Assembly: GCA_015060325.1 (NCBI GenBank)
Contig: SUYQ01000007.1
Span: 1-64,000, forward strand
Direction of reading: 5' to 3'
DNA: 64,000 nucleotides
From: Bacteroidales bacterium
Lineage (GTDB): Bacteria > Bacteroidota > Bacteroidia > Bacteroidales > UBA932
Part shown: piece by piece, positions 39,049 to 48,732 of the stretch
Position numbering within the stretch: position 1 is the first letter of the stretch
How the letters are laid out: every line of letters begins with the position of its first letter
Program-made: the position numbers and the translations under genes
The notes under the pieces: model-generated
The model's database searches: none
What the model saw: the letters and a program-made list of their open reading frames with translations, nothing else
Told to the model about the DNA's origin: nothing

Positions 39049-39591
39049 TTATTCGTCAAGAACATAAATGTCTTTGAGATTTCTTCCGTATTCATCGTAG
39101 TCAAGACCGAATCCTACAATGAAATCATTCGGGATTTCCATTGCCACGTAATCTATCTTGACATCTTTCTTGTAGGCTTCCGGCTTGAGGAGCAACGTGC
39201 ATATATATGATTCTGAGGCTCCTTTTTCCTCCAGGATGCGTTTAAGAGCAACGATAGTGTTGCCGGAGTCAACGATGTCTTCCACTACGATGACGCGTCT
39301 GCCGGTTATGTCCGCCGTAAGGGCAGTTGCCTGCTTTACCTCTCCGGTCGTATGTGTTCCTTCATATGAAGTCAGTTTGGTCGATACAACCTGACAATTG
39401 AAGTTGAGCCTTTTCATCAGTTCGCCCATAAACATTATTGATCCGTTGAGCACACACAGGAGTACAGGAAAATCCTCGCCTCCTTCAAAATCTGCATTGA
39501 TTTCATCAGCTACCTTGTCGATTGCGGCAGATATTCTGTCATAGGTCAGAAATGGTTTGAAAGTCTTGTCCTTCAATGTTATCTTTTCCAT
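39049..39591 (-). CDS. hpt: Hypoxanthine phosphoribosyltransferase
   Basis: 180 residues. Purine salvage enzyme that makes IMP/GMP from the base and PRPP. The PRPP-binding motif VIVVEDIVDSGNT and the C-terminal PNDFIVGFGLDYDEYGRN are typical. First gene of the hpt-adk-eptA-dagK run; TACTTTTG at 39624-39617 is the likely -7 element. Confidence 0.95.
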   Translation of the reverse strand: MEKITLKDKTFKPFLTYDRISAAIDKVADEINADFEGGEDFPVLLCVLNGSIMFMGELMKRLNFNCQVVSTKLTSYEGTHTTGEVKQATALTADITGRRVIVVEDIVDSGNTIVALKRILEEKGASESYICTLLLKPEAYKKDVKIDYVAMEIPNDFIVGFGLDYDEYGRNLKDIYVLDE

Positions 39592-39724
39592 ATATGCACT
39601 ATTTAGCTACAAACTGCAAAAGTAGCATAAATCGTTTAAAAAAAAGAAAAATTTCGTGTTGTTTAATGTAAAAACAACACGTTTCATGATGGCCAGAGAT
39701 ATTTTTGATGAAAATTCATATGCT

Positions 39725-41449
39725 ATGCCACGTATCATGCTCATGTGTGTTCTTGTTATGTCCATTTTGCCTGCTGTCCATGCTCAGGAGAGAAATGTCA
39801 TTGAAGACATCATGCACTTCCTTGGAGTTGATTCACCACAGGATCTTGACGAATACGAAATGGAAAGGTTGTCGGAATTCCATTCTGCCCCTGTCAAGCT
39901 GAACCGGACCTCGGAGTCTGTCTTGAGAGCCACTGGCCTTTTCAGCCAGTATCAGCTGGCTGTACTTTCCGATTATAAGGCGCGCCATGGAGCAGTAATG
40001 TCGTTGGCTGAGCTGGCCGAGCTTGATGGATTCGGTCAGGATTTCGTCAGTAAGCTGGCTCCTTTCATCTTCATAGACCAAGAGGGTGCTCTTGACGGGC
40101 AGCAGTCCTCTTTTCGTAACGACCTTCATCTGCGTACCTGCTATAAAATGAATTCGGATGGGCACTACGGATCATATGCAGTGAAATATCGTCTTCAATC
40201 TGATGGCAGATGTCAGTTTTCCTTATCGTGTTCGCGGCCATATGATATCAAGATGTGGTATCCTTCAATATACTCGACGTCCTTTCTTTGGCGCTTCAGG
40301 GGAGAGCGCGGAAGTATTGTGTTCGGTGATTTCAATGCCAGGTTCGGACAGGGACTGGCATTGTGGAACAATATCTTCGTCACTGCTCTGACTTCTCCAG
40401 ACTCCTTTATGAAAAAACCTTCCGGCATCTCCCCGGTGTGGTCATACACTGGCTCATCGTCTCTTACAGGGATTGCAGCTGATGTGAGGGCCGGCCCTTG
40501 GTCAGTATGCGTGATGGCCGCATTCCCTGGCTTGAAGGCGGCATTTACAACGCATGAGAAGATGAAATTCATGCCTGCTGTCAATGTGTCATGGTATGGC
40601 AGATCCGGGCACGCCGCAATTACTAATGTGGCCACTTTTCCTGCCATGGCCTCATTAACTGATATTGATGTGCGGACATCTTTGGATTGTGCTTTCTGCA
40701 TCAATGGGATAAATGTGTTCGGAGAAATGGTCTACGGGTGGAATGATTCCATGCTGTCTGCAGTGGCAGGCTCCAGATTCAGGACAGGTGAACGCCACGA
40801 TATGGCAGTTCTCCTGAAACACCTCCATAACGATCAGACGATGCTTGCTGCCAGCGGGACATGGATGACTGGAGAACGGAAACATACCTGCAATTGGTCT
40901 GTGGAAACATCATATTATCCGATATCCAAAGATATAGATGACTCATGCAGCGCACAGCTCAAGTCTGTACTTGCTTGGAGAATGACATTTTCCAGATATT
41001 TTCATATGAAGGTGCGCCTGAACGAACGCGTGCGGACATGGGGCAGACCTTTCCGAACTGATGTCAGGACGGATCTGTCGTATGATCATGGTGAATTCGC
41101 TGCGAATCTGCGTCTCAATTTCGTGTCATGTTCGCGAGTCGCATTTCTGGCTTATGTTGAAGCAGAGTATGAAAGAGACAGGATTTCATTCCATTTAAGG
41201 CAGGGAGTGTTTTACGTTGATGAATGGGATGACAGGATATATGTCTATGAACATGACGTGCCAGGGGCATTCAATGCACCGGCTATGTATGGCAGGGGAG
41301 TCTGGACCAGTGCCGTGGTGAGAACCCGTCTGACTCAAGATATGAGACTGTATCTGCGGGCCTCATATACAGGATATCCGTTCATGTCACAGAAAAACAA
41401 AAAGCCCGGCAAAGCCGAGCTTAAGTTTCAGATGCAATACCGGTTCTAA
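39725..41449 (+). CDS. Exported helix-hairpin-helix protein with barrel-like C-terminus
   Basis: About 575 residues from ATG 39725, whose first residues form a signal peptide (PRIMLMCVLVMSILPAVHAQ); an earlier ATG at 39686 is in frame. After an acidic stretch comes a ComEA-like HhH domain (SESVLRATGLFSQYQLAVLS then ELAELDGFGQDFVSKLA). The remaining 450 residues look like a beta barrel and end in a strand finishing with Phe (LKFQMQYRF). A DNA-binding-type HhH joined to an outer-membrane barrel is known from Bacteroidetes; a role in DNA uptake is possible but not shown. Its end overlaps the convergent lytic transglycosylase gene by 4 nt. Confidence 0.7.
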   Translation: MPRIMLMCVLVMSILPAVHAQERNVIEDIMHFLGVDSPQDLDEYEMERLSEFHSAPVKLNRTSESVLRATGLFSQYQLAVLSDYKARHGAVMSLAELAELDGFGQDFVSKLAPFIFIDQEGALDGQQSSFRNDLHLRTCYKMNSDGHYGSYAVKYRLQSDGRCQFSLSCSRPYDIKMWYPSIYSTSFLWRFRGERGSIVFGDFNARFGQGLALWNNIFVTALTSPDSFMKKPSGISPVWSYTGSSSLTGIAADVRAGPWSVCVMAAFPGLKAAFTTHEKMKFMPAVNVSWYGRSGHAAITNVATFPAMASLTDIDVRTSLDCAFCINGINVFGEMVYGWNDSMLSAVAGSRFRTGERHDMAVLLKHLHNDQTMLAASGTWMTGERKHTCNWSVETSYYPISKDIDDSCSAQLKSVLAWRMTFSRYFHMKVRLNERVRTWGRPFRTDVRTDLSYDHGEFAANLRLNFVSCSRVAFLAYVEAEYERDRISFHLRQGVFYVDEWDDRIYVYEHDVPGAFNAPAMYGRGVWTSAVVRTRLTQDMRLYLRASYTGYPFMSQKNKKPGKAELKFQMQYRF

Positions 41450-43272
41450 AGCTTTGGAATCTTTATGACCATTCCGGGCCTGAGCTTTGAACTGCTTATT
41501 CCATTGTAATCCATGATGTTCTGGGCACTGACTCCAGGATAATCCTTGGCGATTGAGTAGAATGAATCTCCGCTCTTTACGGTATATGTGACATATTCGG
41601 TTGCTGATGAAACTGATGATGAGGCGGATGCCACCTCCGGACCTCCGTCAGTGTAAATTATGAGCTTCTGCCCAACCTTTATCTTATCGTTCTTCAGATT
41701 GTTCCATTGTCTGAGTTTGGACAGTCCTACTCCGTGTGCCTCGGCAATCTTGCCAAGGACATCACCTTTCTTCACTGTGTATGTTATCTTCTTCTGTCCT
41801 GACGGAGCGCTGGCAGACTGCTTGGCCGGAGTGCTGGAAGAACTTGAGGATGAGACTGAAACTGAAGAAGCTCCTCCTTTTGGATATATGATCAGTTTCT
41901 GTCCTACACGTATGTTGTCGCTCTTGAGTTTGTTCCATTTCTTGATCTGGGCAACAGTGACCCTGTGCTTGCTTGCGATCTTGCCGAGATAGTCGCCATT
42001 CTTGACTTTGTATATGATCTGTTCACCGTCACCGGCGTCCTTTATCTTCTTGAGGGTGATAGGGTCAAAGTAGATGTGCGCATTGTGGACATACATTGTA
42101 TCTTCATTCTCGATGAATGCTCCACTATACTGATAAGGCAGGCGCAAAATGTATTCCCTCTCATGTCCAGGGATGATGTCATGCCGGTATTGAGGGTTGA
42201 GGTTTCTGAGTTCTTCTATAGGAGCTCCGGTAAATTCGCTTACCTGCTTCAGGTGCAGCTGCCGGTTGATTGTAAATGTGTCCACTGCAACAGGCAGTGT
42301 AGCCGGAGCAGGCTGGATTCCATGTTCCTTATGATACTCCATTGTGTACAATGCTCCTACAAACTGAGGTACATATGATCTTGTCTCTCTAGGCAGATAT
42401 TTCCAGATATCCCAGAACTTCCGGCTTCCTCCTGCTCTTTTAATGGCTTTACGCACGTTTCCGGCTCCGCAGTTGTATGATGCTATCGCGAGGTTCCAGT
42501 CTCCGAACATGTTGTATGAGTCAATAAGATACTGCGCTGCCGAGTGACATGCCTTTATGGGGTCATATCTCTCATCGACGAAAGAATCGATGTGCAGGTC
42601 ATACATCTTTGCGGTATGGTACATGAACTGCCACATTCCTTTTGCTCCTGCCTGTGACTTTGCAGTAGGATTCAGAGATGATTCGATTACAGCCATGGCC
42701 GTCAGTTCTATCGGCAGACCGTAGCTGTCGAAAATCTCCTCAAAGATCGGCATATAGTACTTGCTTCGTCCCAGTATTCGTGACATCAGATCTTTTTGCT
42801 TTTCTGAATATCTGATTATTTCCTTGCGGACTTCATCGTTGTATGGAATCTGGATGAATGAATTCATCTTCTTGAGTCTCTCGATGTAAATTTCGTCCGG
42901 AACGTCAGACTCAAACGATATCCCGTCTATATCCGCTTCATTGCTGTATGCCAGCGCAGACTGCTGGTTGGTATACCAGACCTCAAGCAGACTGTCAGTC
43001 ACCTCAGTCGTACAGCCATCAGGCTCAATTCCATTCTTGCCCAATCCTAAGCTGTCATCTTCCGGCAGGGTCAAAGACAGATCGATCCTGTATCTCAGGT
43101 TCTCTTCCTCTAAAGTATCTATCTGGCTGTTGAGCTTTGCTATGGAATCGTTCAGATGCTTTATCTGCTCTTCAAGCTCCTTTACTTTCTTTGTCTGTGC
43201 TGTTGCCTCTGAAGCTCCGGAGAAAAACAGGGCAGTCATGATCGTGGCTGTCAAAAATAATCTGATCTTCAT
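41446..43272 (-). CDS. mltD: MltD-like lytic transglycosylase with LysM domains
   Basis: 608 residues. Signal peptide (ATIMTALFFSGASEATA), a coiled coil (VKELEEQIKHLNDSIAKLNS), then the SLT catalytic domain with AVIESSLNPTAKSQAGAKGM (catalytic Glu in ESS) and ASYNCGAGNV. Three LysM domains (two after about residue 410, one C-terminal) bind glycan; serine-rich linkers separate them. It cleaves peptidoglycan strands with formation of anhydro ends. Last gene of the parA-parB-DUF5683 operon, an order common in Bacteroidales. Confidence 0.9.
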   Translation of the reverse strand: MKIRLFLTATIMTALFFSGASEATAQTKKVKELEEQIKHLNDSIAKLNSQIDTLEEENLRYRIDLSLTLPEDDSLGLGKNGIEPDGCTTEVTDSLLEVWYTNQQSALAYSNEADIDGISFESDVPDEIYIERLKKMNSFIQIPYNDEVRKEIIRYSEKQKDLMSRILGRSKYYMPIFEEIFDSYGLPIELTAMAVIESSLNPTAKSQAGAKGMWQFMYHTAKMYDLHIDSFVDERYDPIKACHSAAQYLIDSYNMFGDWNLAIASYNCGAGNVRKAIKRAGGSRKFWDIWKYLPRETRSYVPQFVGALYTMEYHKEHGIQPAPATLPVAVDTFTINRQLHLKQVSEFTGAPIEELRNLNPQYRHDIIPGHEREYILRLPYQYSGAFIENEDTMYVHNAHIYFDPITLKKIKDAGDGEQIIYKVKNGDYLGKIASKHRVTVAQIKKWNKLKSDNIRVGQKLIIYPKGGASSVSVSSSSSSSTPAKQSASAPSGQKKITYTVKKGDVLGKIAEAHGVGLSKLRQWNNLKNDKIKVGQKLIIYTDGGPEVASASSSVSSATEYVTYTVKSGDSFYSIAKDYPGVSAQNIMDYNGISSSKLRPGMVIKIPKL

Positions 43273-43305
43273 TCTTGTGAGGTATATAGTTTAAAATTCG
43301 GTTTC

Positions 43306-44316
43306 TCAGAAATTCAGTCCTATCCTTATGCCTACGGCATTCTGGGACGGATTAACGCCTCCTGAGTGAAGTGCATAGGCATTGTCTGGTGCAATGATCG
43401 TCGGCTCTATGTTCATGCTGATGTCATCTGTCACCTCAAAATCGTGCATGTATGCAAATACATTTGCGTCTATGACCTGAAGGAAATATACAAGCGCTGT
43501 GGCAACGATGGAATAGTCACGGTATCGTCTGTATACGTCCCTGTACCATTTTGCGGTTTCAGCAGAAATAGGGGACGAACTGTTGCTCGATGTCGTGACC
43601 TCATTATGGATGGTTTTGAACCTGATGTAGTTTGTATGATTGGTCGTAAGGAAATGTACTGATACCAGAAGACCACCCCAATATATTGGGACTTTATATA
43701 GCTCGCCGTTATATATCTGACCTAGTCCGGGAAGCAGTGCGGAGTACAGTGTGGCTCTTCCAGGATGGGGATGCCTGTCCGACTGGTAACATACGACACC
43801 GTCCAGAAGTGAACCCCAGTACATCAGTCCTGCACCGACCATCAGCCATGTACCTGTGGTCTTGGCCTTGTAGTCAATGACAGGGGTTTTATACGGGTAT
43901 GTCTGGCCGAATTCGGTTTCGTAATTGAGCTTTTCGGTCTCCCATTGATCATATGCCTTCTTTGACTTTGTGTATTTATGCAGGTAATATCCTCCGGTAC
44001 CTGCAAGGGAGCCGATGCCTCCGTATACTATAGGGAGCTTCCAATAGTCCTTGTTGTATATTTGGGCTGTTCCGGGAAGAATGACGGAACCTGCAAACAT
44101 GGTTCCGATCTTCAGAGTGTTCTTGTGGCCAAGGCCGCCGAAATATTCCTTGAATGAAAATAGCCTGTCTGATGTATCTCTCTGGGTCTGCTTGTTTTCC
44201 TGCACATTCGGATCCTGTGCATAGATGTCTTCCTTGAACTGTGCATGGGAAAAGCCCGCAAGGCCAAGAAACCCGACGAGACATGATAAGATATATTTTG
44301 TGAATCTGCTGTTCAT
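43306..44316 (-). CDS. DUF5683 protein
   Basis: 336 residues with a signal peptide (CLVGFLGLAGFSHA). Two similar membrane-associated segments (SVILPGTAQIYNKDYWKLPI and SALLPGLGQIYNGELYKVPI) show an internal duplication and give the DUF5683 pattern. Function unknown; the constant place between parB and a lytic transglycosylase suggests a link to envelope growth or chromosome segregation (inference). Confidence 0.85.
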   Translation of the reverse strand: MNSRFTKYILSCLVGFLGLAGFSHAQFKEDIYAQDPNVQENKQTQRDTSDRLFSFKEYFGGLGHKNTLKIGTMFAGSVILPGTAQIYNKDYWKLPIVYGGIGSLAGTGGYYLHKYTKSKKAYDQWETEKLNYETEFGQTYPYKTPVIDYKAKTTGTWLMVGAGLMYWGSLLDGVVCYQSDRHPHPGRATLYSALLPGLGQIYNGELYKVPIYWGGLLVSVHFLTTNHTNYIRFKTIHNEVTTSSNSSSPISAETAKWYRDVYRRYRDYSIVATALVYFLQVIDANVFAYMHDFEVTDDISMNIEPTIIAPDNAYALHSGGVNPSQNAVGIRIGLNF

Positions 44317-44317
44317 C

Positions 44318-45250
44318 TTAGAATTGCGAATCCTCCAGCGCCTTGAGGAATCTTCGTACCTCTTCGTCGCTGCTGAAATGTATAGTCATCGAACCCTTTC
44401 CGGCAGAAGAACGTTTCAGGCTTATATTGTTTTCGAAATACTTACCGACAATCTCAAGTACCTTGAAATACTCGTCAGGAAGCTCCTGACCGTCATCTGC
44501 GGGATCGGCTTTCTTCTGTTCAAGTTTCTTGATCTTGTCTTCGAGCTGTCTTACTGACATTCCTTCCTTGATGACCAGGTCACAGAGATATTCCTGAAGC
44601 TGAGTGTCTTCCACTCCAAGAAGAACCTTGGCATGTCCGACGCTGAGCAGCCCTACCTTGAGGTCATGCTGAATCTTTGCGGGAAGCTTCAGCAGTCTCA
44701 GGTAGTTGGTAACAGAGGCGCGTTTCTTTCCGACTCTGACCGCCATCTGCTCCTGTGTGAGCCTGCATTCGTCGATGAGCCTCTGATAGCTCATTGCAAT
44801 TTCTATCGGATCAAGATTTTCCCTTTGGATGTTCTCCACGATAGCCATCTCAAGCATGCCCTGATCATTGGTGTCGCGAATATAGGCAGGAATCATATCC
44901 ATTCCGGCCAGACGACATGCCCTGAATCGGCGTTCTCCGCTTATGATCTGATATCTGTTACCCTCTTTTCTGCGTACCGTGATCGGCTGGATCAGGCCCA
45001 AGGTCTTGATCGACTCGGACAGTTCCTCCAGCGCTTCCTTGTCGAAGGACATTCTTGGCTGGAACGGGTTTGGTTCTATCAGGTCAGCAGGAATGCGGAG
45101 TATGTCTGCTGTCGCATTGGTCTGTGGCTGTTCTGCGTTGACCACACCCTTGTTGATATATCCTACCGGCTTCCTGATGTTGTTCAAGTCTGCTTCCATG
45201 CCCAGGAGGGCGCCAATGCCTTTTCCAAGGCCTCTCTGCTGCTTGCTCAT
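44318..45250 (-). CDS. parB: Chromosome-partitioning protein ParB
   Basis: 310 residues. N-terminal MGIGALLG-type start (GLGKGIGALLG), then the CTPase/ParB box (NPFQPRMSFD, ISGERRFRACRLAG, VENIQRENLDPIEIA), an HTH domain and a C-terminal dimer domain. It loads at parS sites and spreads as a CTP-dependent clamp. No parS palindrome was recognised in this window. parA ends 5 nt upstream. Confidence 0.95.
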   Translation of the reverse strand: MSKQQRGLGKGIGALLGMEADLNNIRKPVGYINKGVVNAEQPQTNATADILRIPADLIEPNPFQPRMSFDKEALEELSESIKTLGLIQPITVRRKEGNRYQIISGERRFRACRLAGMDMIPAYIRDTNDQGMLEMAIVENIQRENLDPIEIAMSYQRLIDECRLTQEQMAVRVGKKRASVTNYLRLLKLPAKIQHDLKVGLLSVGHAKVLLGVEDTQLQEYLCDLVIKEGMSVRQLEDKIKKLEQKKADPADDGQELPDEYFKVLEIVGKYFENNISLKRSSAGKGSMTIHFSSDEEVRRFLKALEDSQF

Positions 45251-45255
45251 ATTCT

Positions 45256-46023
45256 TTAGCTGTTTTTCTCCAGAACCTCTTTCGCAAGGTTCAGATAATT
45301 GGTTGTTCCGTTGCAGATCACATCGTACAGAATGATCGGCTTTCCATGCGAAGGAGCTTCGCTGAGACGGATGTTTCTGTTTATGATTGTCTTGAAGACC
45401 ATGTCCTTGAAATGCTCCTGAAGTTCGTTGAGAACCTGGTTGTGCACTTTTGTCCTGCCGTCGAACATGGTCACTACAAATCCTTCAATGGTAAGGGACG
45501 GGTTCGGGCCGTTCTGAACTAGTCGGATTGTCTGAAGCAGTTTTCCCAGACCTTCAAGAGCAAAGAACTCAGGCTGTACAGGGATTATTACAGAATCTGC
45601 AGCGGTCAGGGAATTGATGGTGATCAGACCCAATGATGGAGAGCAGTCTATGATGATATAGTCATAGTCGTCCTTTATTTTTGCAAGGGCATTCTTCATG
45701 AAGCTTTCCCTCTCCGGATTATCAACCAGTTCGAGTTCTGCTCCGACAAGGTTGATATGAGACGGAATCATGTGAAGTGATGCTATCTCAGTCTGTATCA
45801 GACTGTCGGTTACGTCAATCTCTCCGATCATGACCTCATACAGAGTCCTCTTCTGGTCGTTTTCAGGAGAGAAGTTGAGTCCCGAGGTCGTGTTTGCCTG
45901 CGGGTCTGCGTCGATGATGAGGACCTTTTTCTCCAGAACGGCCAATGATGCAGCAAGATTGATGGCTGTAGTTGTTTTTCCTACACCGCCTTTCTGGTTT
46001 GCTATAGCTATTACTTTTCCCAT
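45256..46023 (-). CDS. parA: Chromosome-partitioning ATPase ParA
   Basis: 255 residues from ATG 46023; the longer ORF adds nine unrelated codons. Deviant Walker A KGGVGKTTT near residue 11, DADPQANT and DCSPSLGL. Drives origin segregation together with ParB. A -7 candidate TAACTTTG lies at 46059-46052, giving a short leader. Confidence 0.95.
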   Translation of the reverse strand: MGKVIAIANQKGGVGKTTTAINLAASLAVLEKKVLIIDADPQANTTSGLNFSPENDQKRTLYEVMIGEIDVTDSLIQTEIASLHMIPSHINLVGAELELVDNPERESFMKNALAKIKDDYDYIIIDCSPSLGLITINSLTAADSVIIPVQPEFFALEGLGKLLQTIRLVQNGPNPSLTIEGFVVTMFDGRTKVHNQVLNELQEHFKDMVFKTIINRNIRLSEAPSHGKPIILYDVICNGTTNYLNLAKEVLEKNS

Positions 46024-46091
46024 ATTCGATTTCTTAAGGACATAAATCAAACAAAGTTACAAAAAATATTTCATTGGTATGCTTTAATTTG

Positions 46092-46099
46092 TACATTTG
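46092..46099 (+). promoter_or_regulatory. candidate -7 element of the second lipid kinase gene
   Basis: TACATTTG, 31 bp before the ATG. Lies back to back with the parA -7 candidate (46052-46059, minus). Confidence 0.4.
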
Positions 46100-46130
46100 T
46101 TGATAAATTCTTAATATTCGCATAAGAGGC

Positions 46131-47126
46131 ATGGAAAAGATAGAAGACAGGTGGCTTGTGGTGGTCAATGTGTTTGCTGCATCCAAGCAGGCTGGGGCAA
46201 TCTGGAAGAAGGCGGCATCCATGATGGATGATGCTTCAGTGGACTATAAGGCTGAGTATACCGGTGGGGCAGACAATGCGGAGGCTATTACGAGGAAAGC
46301 ATGCGCACGGGGATTCCGCAGATTTGTATCTGTCGGAGGAGATGGTACCGTCCATGATGTGCTGAATGGCATATGTCAATATGTGTTCAAGTCCGGTCTG
46401 TCTGATGTGTCTTTATCTGATTTTACCATCGCCGTACTGCCTGTCGGTTCAGGAAACGATTGGGTGAAGTCAGCAGGGGTTCCCAAGGACCTGTATCGTG
46501 CCGTATCTATGATTTCATCCGGAAAATGCAGCCGTCAGGATGTTGTCAAGGTCTCTGTTCAGGACAACGAATCCTATATGATGAATATCGGCGGAGTCGG
46601 ACTGGATGCAAGGGTGTGCGAGATCGTAAACCGTAAGAAGGAACAGGGCCGTCGTGGCAAGAAACTGTATGTGAGCGCATTGCTGTACTGCATCAGGCAT
46701 CGGGTGCCGGTGAGGGCACGTGTGATCTGTGATGGTGTCGAAGTCTTTGACGGACGTTATCTGTCCATGGCATTCGGTATTGGAAAGTATTCGGGAGGAG
46801 GAATGCGGCAGACTCCCTTGGCCATAATGGATGATGGCCTTCTGGATGTAACTGTCATCCCGGACATTTCTCTATGGGTAATAGCAAGAAAGGCTCCTCG
46901 TCTGTTTACGGGAACCTTTCATAAGGTAAAGGTACTGACCCAGGCCAGGTGCCGGGAGGTGGTGGTGCTTCCATACGCACAGGTCGATGCCGAACCGGTT
47001 GAAGTTGACGGCGAGGTCATAGGCCGTGGTATGGTGAGAATGACCGTACTGCCGGATCAGATAAACATAATATCCCGCTGGGGATCAGCCCAGGAAGCTG
47101 AGCAGGATACCTGCGGCGACAGCTGA
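46131..47126 (+). CDS. Diacylglycerol/sphingosine-kinase-like lipid kinase
   Basis: 331 residues. RFVSVGGDGTVHDVLNGI and VLPVGSGNDWVKSAG are the nucleotide-binding motifs; MNIGGVGLDARV belongs to the C-terminal domain. It differs from the paralogue at 36006-36842 (longer, GNDW rather than GDGL), so the two probably use different lipids. Bacteroidales make sphingolipids, so a sphingoid base is one candidate (inference). The last 42 nt overlap the convergent mmdB gene. Confidence 0.88.
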   Translation: MEKIEDRWLVVVNVFAASKQAGAIWKKAASMMDDASVDYKAEYTGGADNAEAITRKACARGFRRFVSVGGDGTVHDVLNGICQYVFKSGLSDVSLSDFTIAVLPVGSGNDWVKSAGVPKDLYRAVSMISSGKCSRQDVVKVSVQDNESYMMNIGGVGLDARVCEIVNRKKEQGRRGKKLYVSALLYCIRHRVPVRARVICDGVEVFDGRYLSMAFGIGKYSGGGMRQTPLAIMDDGLLDVTVIPDISLWVIARKAPRLFTGTFHKVKVLTQARCREVVVLPYAQVDAEPVEVDGEVIGRGMVRMTVLPDQINIISRWGSAQEAEQDTCGDS

Positions 47127-48227
47127 GCCTATAACACCTGCTACATTCGGTGCCATTGCATGCATCAGCAGGTGGTTGTTCTTGTCGAACTCTCTTCCTA
47201 CATTCTGTGATACTCGTGCCGCATCAGGTACGGCTGAAACTCCTGCATTTCCGATGAGAGGATTTATCTTGTTGCCCTCCTTGCAGAACAGGTTCATTAT
47301 CTTTGCAAATCCCACTCCGCAGAATGTAGCTACCACGAATGAGAAAAGTCCCAATGCAAATATCTTGATCGAGGTCGCTGTCAGGAATACGTCTGCCTGA
47401 GTCGAGCATCCTACCGTAACACCTATCAATATTGTGACGACATCGATGAGCGGGCCGCGTGCAGTCTCGGCAAGACGCTTGGTAACACCGCTCTCCTTCA
47501 ACAGGTTACCGAAGAACAGCATTCCGAGAAGCGGCATACCGGAAGGTACGATGAGTGCAGTCAGGATGAAACCTACGATAGGGAATATGATCTTTTCCTT
47601 CTGACTCACCAGCCTAGGCGTCTTCATACGTATGGTGCGCTCCTTCCTGGTTGTCATCATTAGCATGATAGGGCGCTGGATGACTGGTACAAGAGCCATG
47701 TATGAGTAGGCTGACACTGCGATCGCGCCCATAAGGTGCGGAGCAAGTTTTGATGAAAGGAAGATCGCAGTAGGACCGTCTGCACCACCGATGATGCCTA
47801 TTGCGCCGGATTCTGCCGGGGTGAAGCCCAGATGTGCTGCTGCCATGTATGCACCGAAGATTCCTATCTGTGCGGCAGCCCCGATCAGAAGCAGTCTTGG
47901 CTGCGATATGAGTGAGGAGAAGTCCGTCATCGCTCCGATGCCAAGGAAAATGAGCGGAGGATACCATCCTTGCTGTACGCCTTGGTAAAGGATGTTCATG
48001 ACTGAACCCTCTTCATATATGCCTATCTGAAGCCCCTGATGGAAAGGAATGTTTCCGATGATGATTCCGAATCCGATCGGAACCAGCAGCAGGGGCTCCC
48101 AGTCTTTCTTTATGGCTACCGTGATGAATGCTATTCCGATTGCAATCATCACGATATGCTGCCATGTCATGTTTGCAAAGCCTGTATATTGCAGAAACTG
48201 CTCCAGACTTTCTATAACTGTCTGCAT
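47085..48227 (-). CDS. mmdB: Sodium-pumping decarboxylase beta subunit
   Basis: 380 residues, many membrane helices. IGIIGGADGPTAIFLSSK and GNAGVSAVPDAARV are the two conserved ion-path regions of the OadB/GcdB/MmdB family. It couples decarboxylation of carboxybiotin to sodium export. Last gene of the mmd cluster, so methylmalonyl-CoA is the likely substrate. Confidence 0.92.
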   Translation of the reverse strand: MQTVIESLEQFLQYTGFANMTWQHIVMIAIGIAFITVAIKKDWEPLLLVPIGFGIIIGNIPFHQGLQIGIYEEGSVMNILYQGVQQGWYPPLIFLGIGAMTDFSSLISQPRLLLIGAAAQIGIFGAYMAAAHLGFTPAESGAIGIIGGADGPTAIFLSSKLAPHLMGAIAVSAYSYMALVPVIQRPIMLMMTTRKERTIRMKTPRLVSQKEKIIFPIVGFILTALIVPSGMPLLGMLFFGNLLKESGVTKRLAETARGPLIDVVTILIGVTVGCSTQADVFLTATSIKIFALGLFSFVVATFCGVGFAKIMNLFCKEGNKINPLIGNAGVSAVPDAARVSQNVGREFDKNNHLLMHAMAPNVAGVIGSAVAAGILLSFLG

Positions 48228-48247
48228 TGTAGTCTGTTATGTTATGT

Positions 48248-48272
48248 ATTCCCGGTCAAGCCGGGGATGACG
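48248..48272 (-). repeat. type-D hairpin between mmdC and mmdB
   Basis: ATCCCCGG and CCGGGAAT (one mismatch) enclose a 5-nt loop on the minus strand, following GTC. It shares the GTCAT left end and position before a start codon (mmdB, 20 nt) with the other hairpins, but has no GNA loop or G-A modules. Confidence 0.65.
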
Positions 48273-48277
48273 GAAGA

Positions 48278-48730
48278 TTATGCGATTGTTACTATTGTTG
48301 CGCCTTCAAGGACAGAGTCTCCCTTTGACACGTTTACTGAAGCCACGGTGCCGTCGTGCTCAGCCTGAATCTCGTTTTCCATCTTCATCGCTTCGAGGAT
48401 GGCGATCACCTGGCCTGCCTTGACAGTGTCACCCACATTCACTTTGACTGCTATTATGACTCCGGGGAGCGGGGAAGTGACAGCCTTTCCTCCGGCTGAC
48501 GGCTTCGGAGCTGCCTGTGCGGCCTGCTGGGGTGCCTGAACTGTTGCCTGCTGCGCAGGTGCGGCAGGCTGCTGCGTTGCAGGGACTGCCTGTACAGGCG
48601 TTGCAGGTGCATTCTCCATCTCTACCTGGTATTGTGTTCCGTTGACTGTCACGTCGGCAATGTTGCCGGATATCGAATTCACAGCTACGCTATATTCGTT
48701 GCCGTTGATCTTGAATCTATATTCTTTCAT
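48278..48730 (-). CDS. mmdC: Biotin carrier subunit of methylmalonyl-CoA decarboxylase
   Basis: 150 residues. A short N-terminal strand region, an Ala/Pro/Gln-rich flexible linker (residues about 48-80), then a biotinyl domain with EAMKMENEI, whose second Lys is biotinylated. It carries CO2 from the carboxyltransferase subunit to the membrane subunit. Confidence 0.92.
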   Translation of the reverse strand: MKEYRFKINGNEYSVAVNSISGNIADVTVNGTQYQVEMENAPATPVQAVPATQQPAAPAQQATVQAPQQAAQAAPKPSAGGKAVTSPLPGVIIAVKVNVGDTVKAGQVIAILEAMKMENEIQAEHDGTVASVNVSKGDSVLEGATIVTIA

Positions 48731-48732
48731 CT

